From assembly GCA_002914845.1 (NCBI GenBank), contig JXTC01000002.1, forward strand, positions 1,728,862-1,792,861: a stretch of 64,000 nucleotides of DNA, in the 5' to 3' direction. The notes under the pieces are model-generated. The model had not been told where the DNA came from. It made no database searches and was given only the letters and a program-made list of their open reading frames with translations. The position numbers and the translations under genes are program-made. The DNA is from Trema orientale. Taxonomy: Eukaryota; Streptophyta; Magnoliopsida; Rosales; Cannabaceae. Positions 34,401-43,405 of the stretch are shown in pieces (position 1 is the first letter of the stretch; the number at the start of each line of letters is the position of its first letter).

Positions 34401-34792
34401 ATCTGGATTGTAAATTCATAAACTACCCATTATTCTGAATAGCCAAGTGAACTTGTAAGAATCTTATTTGTGGTAATCAGTGTAATGGGTTTGGTTGAAA
34501 GGCAACAAAATTTGATAGCTCAGACTGGATTAAATCGGAATGAATATTGGGTACTACTAATTGAAACAAGCTGCAAAAACGAAACTAACAAATTTGATAG
34601 CTCAGACTGGATTAAATCGGAATGAATATTGGGTACTACTAATTGAAACAAGCTGCAAAAACGAAACTAACATGCTTCCATTGATTATGCTATAAAGATG
34701 TAAGATGGCATACCGAGCTTGACGATGCATCTGACTGGTCTGGTCAGATTGTCTGAGGCGCTTTTATCTGTCACTTGGTTTTTCACCTCCAT
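25481..34792 (-). CDS. IPK: Isopentenyl phosphate kinase (amino acid kinase family)
   Basis: Twelve exons on the minus strand: 34714-34792, 33701-33931, 33331-33428, 33024-33066, 32798-32859, 32602-32658, 26451-26486, 26293-26370, 26037-26103, 25866-25928, 25662-25765 and 25481-25579; about 338 residues. All introns are GT..AG and the phases close exactly. VRCIVKLGGAAIT is the N-terminal phosphate-binding motif. VVHGAGSFGHFQAS (about 99-112) holds the conserved His (residue 108) that marks the IPK subgroup. SPFSSGWS, GCTILSGDVIIRHLA, VVFLTDVLGVYDRPP (about 224-239) and TTGGMETKI follow in family order. The enzyme phosphorylates isopentenyl or dimethylallyl phosphate with ATP, returning IPP/DMAPP to the isoprenoid pool. 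Intron 6 is about 6.1 kb because a copia element lies in it. All exons look intact. Exon 5's donor GTCAGT is weaker than the others. Confidence 0.95.
26658..27220 (+). repeat. 5' LTR of the intronic copia element
   Basis: It contains a TATA motif (CTATAAATACTCC, about 26861-26873), the expected U3 promoter on the plus strand, antisense to the host gene. The R/U5 part is rich in GAGAATCTCTGAGAAGTGTG-like sequence. Confidence 0.9.
27531..28270 (+). pseudogene. Copia gag remnant
   Basis: Reading begins with MNIDEGKVKIEKF and a FGLWKMQIEDY motif typical of copia Gag, broken by stops and shifts; 27722-27910 keeps the longest piece (LYKKPSASNK-like RNA-binding region). At 28217-28261 a zinc knuckle can be aligned, but its three Cys positions read Tyr (TAC) and the following Trp is TGA. 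All four are single G-to-A changes. Confidence 0.75.
28330..29130 (+). pseudogene. Copia protease and integrase N-terminal remnant
   Basis: The retropepsin active site region reads WILDSRASFHST at about 28360, where copia enzymes have DSGAS, so the catalytic triad Gly is replaced by Arg. It continues to VWKLQGVRHIPGLKRNLISV. The integrase zinc region (LCEDCIFGKQ) and the core start (ELVHTDIWGPSPVPS, TFIDDTTR) follow, interrupted by a frameshift near 28735 and a TAG at about 29002 where TGG is expected. Confidence 0.8.
29170..29766 (+). pseudogene. Copia integrase C-terminal remnant
   Basis: An open frame of about 198 codons runs from a PQQNSVAERMNRTL motif, the catalytic-core end normally written PQQNG.AER.NRT, through NLSHLKVFDCISYVHI to GYRFWDFENRKVIRSRDV, the usual C-terminal part of copia integrase. 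Part of the core around RTL/IHAGLPK is deleted. The frame ends before the reverse transcriptase. Confidence 0.85.
29767..31330 (+). pseudogene. Copia reverse transcriptase and RNase H remnant
   Basis: Pieces in successive frames give KWVFSIKEEHD, YKTRLVVKSFQQKGVDYT, a FSPIAKLTTIRLVL segment, FLRGDLEEIYMKQP, SLYCIKQAPRQWYKKFD, and the catalytic LLYIDDMLVAGS box with the two Asp residues kept (about 30359-30388). GTVYHVNRYM-like and RNase H segments follow to about 31150, ending with the usual ILFSHF and ADMLTKTV positions. Stops at about 29887, 30105 and 30420 and several shifts break it. Confidence 0.85.
31396..32003 (+). repeat. 3' LTR of the intronic copia element
   Basis: Matches the 5' LTR over its length but is about 45 bp longer, partly from a GAGAGAGAGGGAGAGGGGG expansion near 31600-31620 and a duplicated segment near 31550-31580. 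The TATA motif is kept at about 31628-31634. Confidence 0.9.
34028..34510. repeat. Three diverged tandem copies of a ~160-bp unit in IPK intron 1
   Basis: Units at about 34028-34190, 34191-34352 and 34353-34510 share CCCCAATAAGCTACTTATCC, a CATAAACTACCCA.. segment, AAGTGAACTT.. and ATTTGTGGT[AT]A.CAGTGTAA.GG. They differ by perhaps one base in six, so the tandem duplication is not recent. Confidence 0.85.
34508..34671. repeat. Exact 82-bp tandem duplication in IPK intron 1
   Basis: The segment beginning AAATTTGATAGCTCAGACTG at 34508-34589 is repeated without visible change at 34590-34671. It starts where the older 160-bp array stops, so the third unit's end may have seeded it. Identity implies a recent event or an assembly artefact. 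Confidence 0.9.
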
Positions 34793-35358
34793 TTCGTGCT
34801 TTAGGGTTCCGAAATCTGAGCTCTTCTCAGTTCTTGCGTCCAAAATATGTGCGAAGTTGATGGAGTGCTACCTGGGTTTCAGTCAAATGCTCTGCTAGAC
34901 TCGGGACTCAGAAAGTTGACGCGCCGGGTCTACTCAGAGACTCGTCTTTTATGCTCGGAATAAAGGGCCAATAACACAATAGTGTAGTTAGGAAAAAATG
35001 CTTTCAAAAAAAAAAAAAAAGTTCGGAAAAAACGTCCAAAAATGAGAGAAAATATAGAAAAATCCTTTTAATTTGATTTTTTGTCGCAAACAAACTTGTA
35101 ATTTCATTATTTTTTTTAAATTTAACTTCCTTATATCATCAAAATAATAAAAATTAATTAAAATAACAAAATTATCCTTAATAAATGATAAATTTACAGT
35201 TAAAATAAATTTAATAATTGTCTATGCTAGTTTTCAAATAATATTGTGATTTTTTAAATGAACTCATAATTTATAAAATAGTTTTCAAACATTTATTTAT
35301 GTATCTAAATACAAAATAAAAATATAATTACAAGACAATGCTATGAGCTAGCCTCACT
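34793..35358 (-). promoter_or_regulatory. IPK upstream region
   Basis: The sequence to about 34960 is of mixed composition and probably holds the leader and core promoter of the minus-strand IPK gene. Farther away it is AT-rich with an A run at 35005-35020. No TATA box was assigned. The stretch ends at the assembly gap. Confidence 0.35.
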
Positions 35359-35642
35359 NNNNNNNNNNNNNNNNNNNNNNNNNNNNNNNNNNNNNNNNNN
35401 NNNNNNNNNNNNNNNNNNNNNNNNNNNNNNNNNNNNNNNNNNNNNNNNNNNNNNNNNNNNNNNNNNNNNNNNNNNNNNNNNNNNNNNNNNNNNNNNNNNN
35501 NNNNNNNNNNNNNNNNNNNNNNNNNNNNNNNNNNNNNNNNNNNNNNNNNNNNNNNNNNNNNNNNNNNNNNNNNNNNNNNNNNNNNNNNNNNNNNNNNNNN
35601 NNNNNNNNNNNNNNNNNNNNNNNNNNNNNNNNNNNNNNNNNN
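35359..35642. other. Assembly gap (284 N)
   Basis: Run of ambiguous bases. The right edge starts in an AAT repeat, which may explain the failed assembly. Any ORF crossing it is an artefact. Confidence 1.
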
Positions 35643-37978
35643 AATAATAATAATAATATAAAATGTCAGTTGTCAAGTGAGAATCAATCACACAGGACAC
35701 AGATAATGAAAATCTTTAGTCCATTTGCATTGATATTTGAAAAGAGTAGGGATATTGATTTTTTTTTTCTTTTAAACTTTCCCCTAAAAAAATAATAGTT
35801 TAGCAACAAATTATCCTTAATTTTATATTTTCGTTTTAGGTCAAAATGAGCTGTGATGACTCGTGTAGAAATATTTCGAATTACCCAGGAAAAAAAAAAG
35901 GAAATTTCATATATTCTTTTCGGGGTCAAGTGTTCTATCGTGTATTACATGGTGGACAATTCATGGAGATTGCGTAATAAATCTTCTTCTTCTTTTTGGG
36001 TTTCAGATTGCAAAATAAATAAAAAAATAGGTCTGCGTGCTATGCACTAAGCGTGAATCATTAAATTAGCAGCAGCTATAAAAGCCAGTTTGCTGTCAAC
36101 CTCGTACCAGAACTTCCTCCTCAATTGAGTTCAATTGAGCATATTCCAATTTTTTTACAGTTAGATGCGAGATATATTGACCTAACCCAACAATTAATAT
36201 AACATTTACATTGGTTTATCTCAACGATAATCTATGATTTATTGACTGATTGTAGCTTTTTTTTTTTTTTTTTGTGAATAAGCATGGTACAGCAACAAGA
36301 AATAAAATCACTTAAATAGTAATATACTAATATTAGGTACCAAACAAAGTGCCCATTTGACAATACTTTCAAACCTCAAACCTTAAATGACTAGACATAA
36401 ATTAAGGACATGTTTGGATAAATTTTCAATTTTTTCTTATAAAAATTGAAAACAAAAATAAATATTTTGTTTATGTTTTTAAATTTTAAAATTAAGAAAC
36501 TTACTTGGTAACATACCAAATCACTTTTAGTTGGGTTAAGTAGGCAATTACTACTTTTTCAAATGTTTAACTAAATTTACCACCAATATCATTAGATTCT
36601 ACTATTTTTGGGAGGGAATCAGTGAAGAATCTGTTAAGAATTCATCAATAATGCGTCAAGATCACCACCAACGTCAAGAATTTGTCAAGATCTCTGCCGA
36701 TATCAAAAATCCATCAAGATCGTCAAAAATCCGTCAAAAATTCATAAAAAATCCGTCAAGATCGCCACTAACATCAAGAATCGTTCAAAAATCTATTAAG
36801 ATCGTCAAGAATTCATTTTAAAAAAATTGTTTGATGGCAAATTTAATTAATGAGGAAAAAAATGGGCGTATAGCTAATTTATTCCTTTTTTAATTTTAAA
36901 AAAAAGAAACATAAACATGATTTGTAATTATAAAAATTAATTAGACAAATACTATTTTTAAAAATTTATTTAGAAAAGTATCATTTTCATAATTTTATTT
37001 AAAAAATACCATTGATAAAAATATTAATTTTGAAAGTTTTTTATAAAAATATCACTTTTGAAAAGTATATTTAAAAAATACCACTTAAAAAATATTTAGA
37101 AAAATAACACATTTTTTTGTTTAAAAAAAAATTGGAAGTGAAAAATTCTCATTTCCATTAATTTTGAAAATTTTGTGTACAATTTTTATAATCAGAAAAC
37201 AAAAACAATGTTACCAAGCATGTTTTCCAACAAAATTTGTAAATTTGTGTTTATTTAAACAAAAAAAAAAANAAAAAAAAACGAAAAAAAAAAAAAAAAC
37301 TTGTATCTGAGCATGCCCTAAATGTTGGTATTAGTTTGAGTATCTATGTATTACTATTGTCACCATGCTGTATGAATGTGATCATCTCAACAATCAAATA
37401 CAAAAAGAAAAAAAGAAAGACAAATTATAAAAAAAGGGGCCCACGTCATAATTTCAATCAAATTTTTATTTATTGTTAATTTGTTAGACACACAAACCCC
37501 ACGCTTTATTAAGAATCAACAACTCAAGAAAAACACTCTCGACAATCTTAAATGTTTAATATCTTATATTCTTCTTTTTGTACTGAGAAAGTCTTGTTTT
37601 CAAAGTTTCCCTTTTGTTTTAAAAATAATAATAATAATAATAATAATAAGCGTTAAGATAAACATCAAGATTACTTAAATATGGCTTCTTATCAATTAAT
37701 TTATGTCTGACATAGAAATATATTAAAGAAAATAAATGTTTTTGTGAGGTTGGCAGCTGGTAAGTACAGCTTGCCTCCAACAGTGACAAAAGAAATATAT
37801 TTATTTATAATCCTCAACTGGTAACATGTGGGAACCCTGTGATTGCGACTGTTCCCTATTTATTTATAATCCTGAAAGTCTTGTCTTAATGATCATATCC
37901 TCAAAAGTGTAAACAATTGGACTTGCCATTTCTTTGGATTTCCAATAATATGCAAAAGGATAATATTTGTATCTAACT
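35643..37978. other. AT-rich intergenic, with minisatellite-like stretches
   Basis: No gene was recognised. At 36655-36805 a degenerate unit built on GTCAAGA and AAATCCGTCAAGATCGCC recurs several times. At about 36930-37120 a TTTAAAAAATACCA-like unit of about 40 bp recurs five or so times. An A-rich tract with an ambiguous base (37272) lies at 37260-37300, and an AAT tract at about 37624-37648. TATTTATTTATAATCCT occurs twice (about 37797 and 37857). Confidence 0.45.
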
Positions 37979-38208
37979 TAGGGTTGGCAATTCGTGTCCA
38001 CAATTCGTGTTTGTGTCGTATCGATGTACATAATACTCAAGCCAAATACAACTTGTTTAATAAATAGGTCAGAAATTATGACACGAACACGATCTGTTTA
38101 TAAATAGGTTAACACGACATGATTCGTGTAACTCACTTACTAAACATATCATATTGATCCGTGACACGTGACCCGCGAGCTGTGACCCGAACACGACCCA
38201 TTTAATAA

Positions 38209-38500
38209 AGGGCCTTATAGAAATATGACTAAATTTTGGACCGAATTTAAGTAAATATCCCATTATCAAATGTTATAGCCAAATGTCCGGTACATATGTT
38301 TATATATTAAGTGTAAAATTTTATATACTAAGTATAAAAAATTATATACCCAGTATGTTTTAGTACAATAATTGAAATTGATAGATAAATATATCTACCA
38401 AGTGTAAAAATATATATACCTGGACATTTAGCTATAAAATTTAAAAAGTGGACATCTACTTAATCAAATTTAAAATATTAGTCATCTACCTAAATTTCTC
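38209..38500 (+). mobile_element. Small hAT-type MITE nested in the hAT-like element
   Basis: Flanked by a perfect 8-bp duplication TTTAATAA (38201-38208 and 38501-38508). The body is the reverse complement of the insert at 336-626, starting AGGGCCTTATAGAAATATG and ending CTAAATTTCTC. Two copies in separate contexts fix the ends of the family. Confidence 0.85.
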
Positions 38501-38683
38501 TTTAATAATAAACAAGTCAGAAATTATGACACGACATGACCCGTTTATAAACATATTGACACGACACGACATGACCCGTTTTATAAACGGGTTGACACGA
38601 CATGACCCGTTTACTATACAAGTCATTTTTTATGTTGGCAGATTCAACTCGAATACGACTCTTTAATTAAATGGGTCAATATA

Positions 38684-40900
38684 TGTCATGCCCCATACTC
38701 AAGGACGTGCACCGCATACCCATAAGGTAAAGTCCCATAGGCATATAAGACATCTTTCTATAAACTAATATAATTAAGAATATTTAGTCTCCAATAAATA
38801 CTAATGTATAACATAAAATCCAATAACTTTTATAAAGTCTCCAAATATTCAAAATAAATACTATATAATAGAAACTATAATCCAATAAATTCAAGATGAT
38901 CAACCTTCTAAATCTTTACATTTTCTTAATCAAGATGAAGAAATTCCTCTCTTTGAACCATGCTTCTCAATTACTACTAAATAAGTTCTCCCTTAGTTAT
39001 ACTTCTTAACTGACGATTTTTAAAACCTTGGAGGAAAAAATAAAAGGGTGAGCTAGAAGCTCAGTAAGTAACCAGTAACCTTAACTAGCTGGATCAAGCA
39101 TATGTAAACCAAAATCATTAACAAATATTTTTCAGAACAAATTTGATTTCAGAAATCAATACTTTTAAAAATATTCAAATCAAGTCGTTTAGTAAACAAT
39201 TTGATAAAAAGAAGTAATAAGTTTCCAAATCTGTTCTTTTTGAATCCCTTTTTAGTCAATAATAATTTCAATTATACTTTTTCTCAGTTTTTGGTGACTA
39301 TGGCCACACTTAACCCCTGCGACTAGGTCCGAATCTGCCACAAATAACCCATGTAGCTGGGTCCGAATCTACCACAAATAACCCTTGTAGCCGGGTCCAA
39401 ATCTACTACAGATAACCTCTGTAGCCGGGTATGAATCACGAATCTACTACATTTAACCCTGCAGCTAGGTCAGTACTATCCACGTATAACCCCTGTGAAT
39501 TAGGTCCATATGCATAGTCACTTAAGAGAGTTTCAAAATATTTATTTATAATAATGAATTATAAACAATTTTACTTTTATCTCATCATAACATTGTAGTC
39601 ATTCCAAAATAATTTTCTTATAATCACATTCAATAGTAATTCATGTACTTGATTCATAATTTAGTATAAAACATAGAATCATACTATTTTTCACAAAAAT
39701 TACGTTTTTCAATAAAATAGATTTCTTTCAATAAATAGTCATATTACCAAAATATATTTTTACTTGAAATCATTTTTTAAAGAAAATACTGGTAAAAATA
39801 ATTCTATTAGAAATAATAAAACAATAAAATATTTAGCTTTTGGACGATGAAAACTACTAGAAAAGATCAAAGATTACTTACCTTGTTCACTTTGTCTATT
39901 TAACTAAAATAATCAACACAACTTCTCAAATACCTATTATCACACAAATCATATGTAAGTACCATAACAATAAAATCATACTTTAATTACACCAAAAATA
40001 TTGACTACTTGCTACTTATACATCTTCTATAATCGATTCCATAGCTACTCCCAACAATGTCAATTTCTCATAATTCATAACAATTCTAATATCTCTCTAA
40101 AAATTACTAAACTTAGGGGACTTGTTCTATAAGTCATAGGATCTTAAAAATACCAAGAATGTGACTATAAGGTCTATAAGTAAGCCCCGTGCAGCTGGAC
40201 AAGCCGCAGCCATGTTTCACCTAAAGTGCCGAAAATTTTAGATTTTTCCAAATTCGTAGTACTCATTTCAATTGGCTATAATTTTCTGGTTATAAGTTAT
40301 ACCGTTGGAAAGTTAATTCGATAAACTTTCCAACCTACTAAATACGTCCTAATCAGATCAGGAAAGTTCCCTTAAAAGCTAGTCAAAATCTTTACTATGT
40401 TTTTACATCCTAGCCAAAAACTCAAAAATTCATAACTTTCTATTTATCCAACCAAATCACTCAAAATTTATCTTGTTTGAATCCTAATATCAATAGGCTT
40501 TATCTTATATCAAATTCATCCTAATAGTTCATAAATTATTTATGGACAAATTAAAACCCTAACCCTAGACATGCAATTCCAATCTCCAAAAATCTAATTA
40601 GTGTATGTAGACTCAATATATTACAGTTAATTACCTTAAAATTCAAAATGAATTGAATCCTCTTCTTACTTCTTCTTCTTCCTTAAAACTATGTGGCTGC
40701 CTCTCTGCCTTTCTCATAAGGCGTAGTTATAAAACTGAGCAGATTATTAAGCTTTTAGGGTTTCTTAAATTGTCTCTAATAGAATTATCAATGTGTCCCC
40801 AAATCGTATATATTAATCAAGGACTCTTTTGTCATTTCTTTTATCTTTATATTATTTATTTAATACAACTAAACCTTTTTTTTTTATACGGCTTGTCATA
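38684..40900 (+). mobile_element. LTR-like non-coding element nested in the hAT-like element
   Basis: Opens TGTCATGCCCCATAC and is flanked by ATATA on both sides (38679-38683 and 40901-40905); joining the flanks restores continuous hAT-like subterminal sequence, so the boundaries are good. It has no long reading frame. It shares the TGTCA[CT]G start and the GGGTGAGC..GCTCAGTAAG hairpin (39046-39068) with the element at 11368. A run of five to six degenerate ~34-bp units (TGTAGC[TC]GGGTCCGAATCTAC) lies at about 39314-39510. A solo LTR or large non-autonomous element is inferred; the right end GTCATA is not the usual CA. Confidence 0.6.
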
Positions 40901-41396
40901 ATATATCTAACCCCAACACGACACGAACACAATTAAGCTAAACCCAAACCCGTTAATTTCGTGCGGGTTTCGAGTCATGTTATCGTGTCCTGTCACGAAT
41001 TGCCAGCTCTAATCTAATTGTACCAAAATTTTAATACTAACACATGTAGAATATGATTTGTCATTATATAATTAATGTATTAAAATTTGTTATAAATAAA
41101 TTCAATATTATCACTAATTAAATAATGATAAATCATATGTATACGTGTTGGTATAAAAAATTTTGTACAATAATTAGAACCCTAGCGTTATCAGTATGTA
41201 AATTTGAATAACAATTAAAGACACTTGCTTTGTATATTTTACTGTTAGTTGATCTCAAAAAGAATAATAACAACCATAAAACTAGCTAAGTGAGTGAAAA
41301 TCTTGCACTAGTGCTTCAATAAGTTCAATTGCATAATTGCGTTGCTCAAAATTCAACTATAATAGTCAAGGTTTTTTTTGTAAGAATATTTTTTTT

Positions 41397-42819
41397 AGTA
41401 AATTGCAACAAAAGCACATTTTCTTAGTCAAAATTTATACTTATATATCCAATCTTTTTTTCTGATGGCGAAAATACCTTCTGTTCAATTTTTGTTGCAA
41501 CCGTCAAATTTCTTCGTTAAATGCCACCTTATGAGATACGTGTTACACTCTGAGATTAATTAGAATTTTTAAAAAATAAAATAAAATAAAATTAGGGAAA
41601 TAAAAACAAATAATAGAAAAGAAAAGAAGAAATAATTCAACAGAAAAAATCCTCTTCTTCTCCATTATCAAACCAATACCAGAAGCGATTTATTGCTATG
41701 TTCATCTAAAAAATCCTCCTCTTCTTCTCAATTTTCAACAGTCTGGGTTTGGTTGCTATGTTCATGGTGGGATGAAAGTTAATGAATTAGTTTTGAGCAA
41801 AAGGAAGATTCTTTCAATGAAGAGGTCTTCAAAATCTGAGGGATGAACACAAAAACCTTCATTATTAGACCAGTACGGGATGCGATTTGGCCGAATAGGA
41901 AGTATTTCATATCCAAAACACGTCTCATTCACTCACATTTGCTCTTGGGTATATCTGAGGCGCCATCATCGATCCTTGTCAAAATCCCCAAATTCGAAAC
42001 CGTAATTAATGGGTTGTCATTGTGAGATTAAAGAAATAGATGCTGAAGCCGGATTTTTTGAGACTAGAATGCGAAAACTCTTATCCCTCTCTTTCTTCCT
42101 AGTCCATACACCTTACCTATTCCCATTCTTAATTACTTCGATATTGCACTATTGATTGCTTCTAGATTTACGATGAATGTGATGGACCTTTGATTATTTA
42201 TTAGTTTGCGCATTGCATGTAGCAAAAGAGGATTTTCTTGGGTCTGCCATTTATGAAGGCGCTCATTCTTGTTGGAGGGTTTGGGACCTAGTTGCGGCCA
42301 TTAACCCTCAGTGTGCGAAGGCCACTGGTTGATTTTGCCAACAAACCCATGATATTTTACTTTGAATTGTGCCCTTCTATTTTTGTAAATTTTGTGTCTG
42401 AAAGGCAGTTTTCTTTGGTGTAAAACTTGACTCCATTATTGAAGTTAATTTCAGAGAAAGAGAGAAGAAAGCTTTTTTAGACTTTTATTTTCACTCAATT
42501 AGTTTTTTTTTTTTTAAGAATTCTTTCTTCTTCTTTTTTCTGATTTTATTTCATTTATTTTTATTTTCTTAATTTTTCATAATTTTTTATGCTTTTATAA
42601 ATGACATAATACATTAGAAGGCAACACGTATTTGCTAAAGTGACATTTAACGAAAAAATTTGATGATTGCTACAAAAATTAGATGAAAGATACTTTCACC
42701 GTTAGATACATAATGTATAAATTTTGACTAAAAAGAAAATTAAATAGAAGATATTTTCACCATTAGGTACATAAGTATAAATTTTGACTAAGAAAAAAGA
42801 ACTTTCACTGTAATTTACT
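41397..42819. mobile_element. Long-TIR (Mutator-like) element carrying host gene sequence
   Basis: Left arm about 41397-41555 and right arm about 42607-42819 are inverted repeats: AGTAAATT[GA]CA, then CTTAGTCAAAATTTATACTTA, GGCGAAAATACCTTCT, TTTTTGTTGCAACC.TCAAAT and TTCGTTAAATG.CAC all recur in order. The right arm has an internal tandem copy of about 60 bp (42690-42790). Arms of 150 bp or more are typical of Mutator-like elements. No transposase was seen. The interior is of mixed composition and includes a GDP-mannose pyrophosphorylase fragment, so this is a Pack-MULE candidate. The target duplication is hidden in T runs. Confidence 0.75.
42253..42352 (+). pseudogene. Captured fragment of GDP-mannose pyrophosphorylase
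   Basis: From the ATG at 42253 the frame reads MKALILVGGFGT, a stop, then LRPLTLS and PLVDFANKPM. This is the N-terminal nucleotidyltransferase motif of mannose-1-phosphate guanylyltransferase (the plant CYT1/VTC1 type), with the Arg of GTRLRPLTL now TAG. Similarity stops after ANKPMI. A possible acceptor (TTGCATGTAG at about 42214-42223) precedes the start, suggesting that 5' UTR and intron sequence were captured as well. The host enzyme makes GDP-mannose for ascorbate and cell-wall synthesis; this piece cannot. Confidence 0.8.
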
Positions 42820-43405
42820 CTCTTTTTTCTTTTTTCCTTTGTAAATTTAAAATGAACTTCTGCCTTACCATACATAGTTCTATATTATCAATATTATTAT
42901 TGCTTTGTCAACGATATTAACCACACCACAGTCCAAAGAAGAAGCGATCCAGTATTGAGTAAAAATCAGTGTCATTAATGAGGTCACTCAGTCTGTCATG
43001 GTCGTTTGGCAAGTGAACACGTGGCAAACTCTGAACGATTCCGTAGTGTTCCCAAAATGTATCACGGAAATCATAGTCCTTTTCCACAATCCCATCCACC
43101 CAACCCAGTTAGTACCCCCATTAACCAATTAGCTTACTCCAAATCCATAAATTATTTATTATTATTTCCTAACTAACTTATATAAATACAAATTTTAAAA
43201 AAAATACAAAGAGAGAGAAAAAAATCATTGTGTTATTGTATTGGTTTCTTTTTTAAATTAAAAAATAAAAAAAAAAAAGAAAAATAAAATTGGTGTCTAC
43301 GGCGTGGACTTTTTGGTTCTTGCAGAGTCCAGATCCGCAAAGCCCCCACCAAAAAAAAAAAGCCCGCCAGAGAGAAAGCAAGTTGTTATTTTTAGTTTTG
43401 ATCCC
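42820..43405 (+). promoter_or_regulatory. WRKY upstream region and leader
   Basis: The part 42905-43110 is less AT-rich and holds an open minus-strand frame without ATG. The part 43130-43300 is AT-rich with TATATAAATA near 43180-43190, a plausible TATA box about 220 bp upstream of the chosen start. An in-frame ATG at 43304 would add 34 residues to the WRKY protein, but family members start at MAE(N/K)E, so it is treated as leader. Confidence 0.45.

Larger units (their letters stand above)
37979..41011. mobile_element. hAT-like element with two other elements nested in it
   Basis: The left end TAGGGTTGGCAATTCGTG and the reverse-complemented right end TAGAGCTGGCAATTCGTG match at 16 of 18 positions. 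The flanks are ATCTAACT (37971-37978) and ATCTAATT (41012-41019), an 8-bp target duplication with one mismatch, as expected for hAT elements. Subterminal regions are rich in ACACGAC/GTCGTGT and CCCGTTTA repeats. Removing the nested insertions at 38209-38500 and 38684-40900 leaves only about 500 bp, so the original was a small non-autonomous element. Confidence 0.88.

Noticed and set aside
35341-35700. Minus-strand frame across the assembly gap
   Set aside because: Most residues are ambiguous; the frame is only open because the gap has no stops.
42917-43099. 60-codon minus-strand frame upstream of WRKY
   Set aside because: It begins at GTG, has no in-frame ATG before an upstream stop, and matches no family I know; codon use looks fairly coding-like, so a gene fragment remains possible.
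43304-43405. Upstream in-frame ATG extending the WRKY protein
   Set aside because: Family members begin at the MAE-type start at 43406 and the extra 34 residues (PPPKKKSPPE..) look like translated leader.
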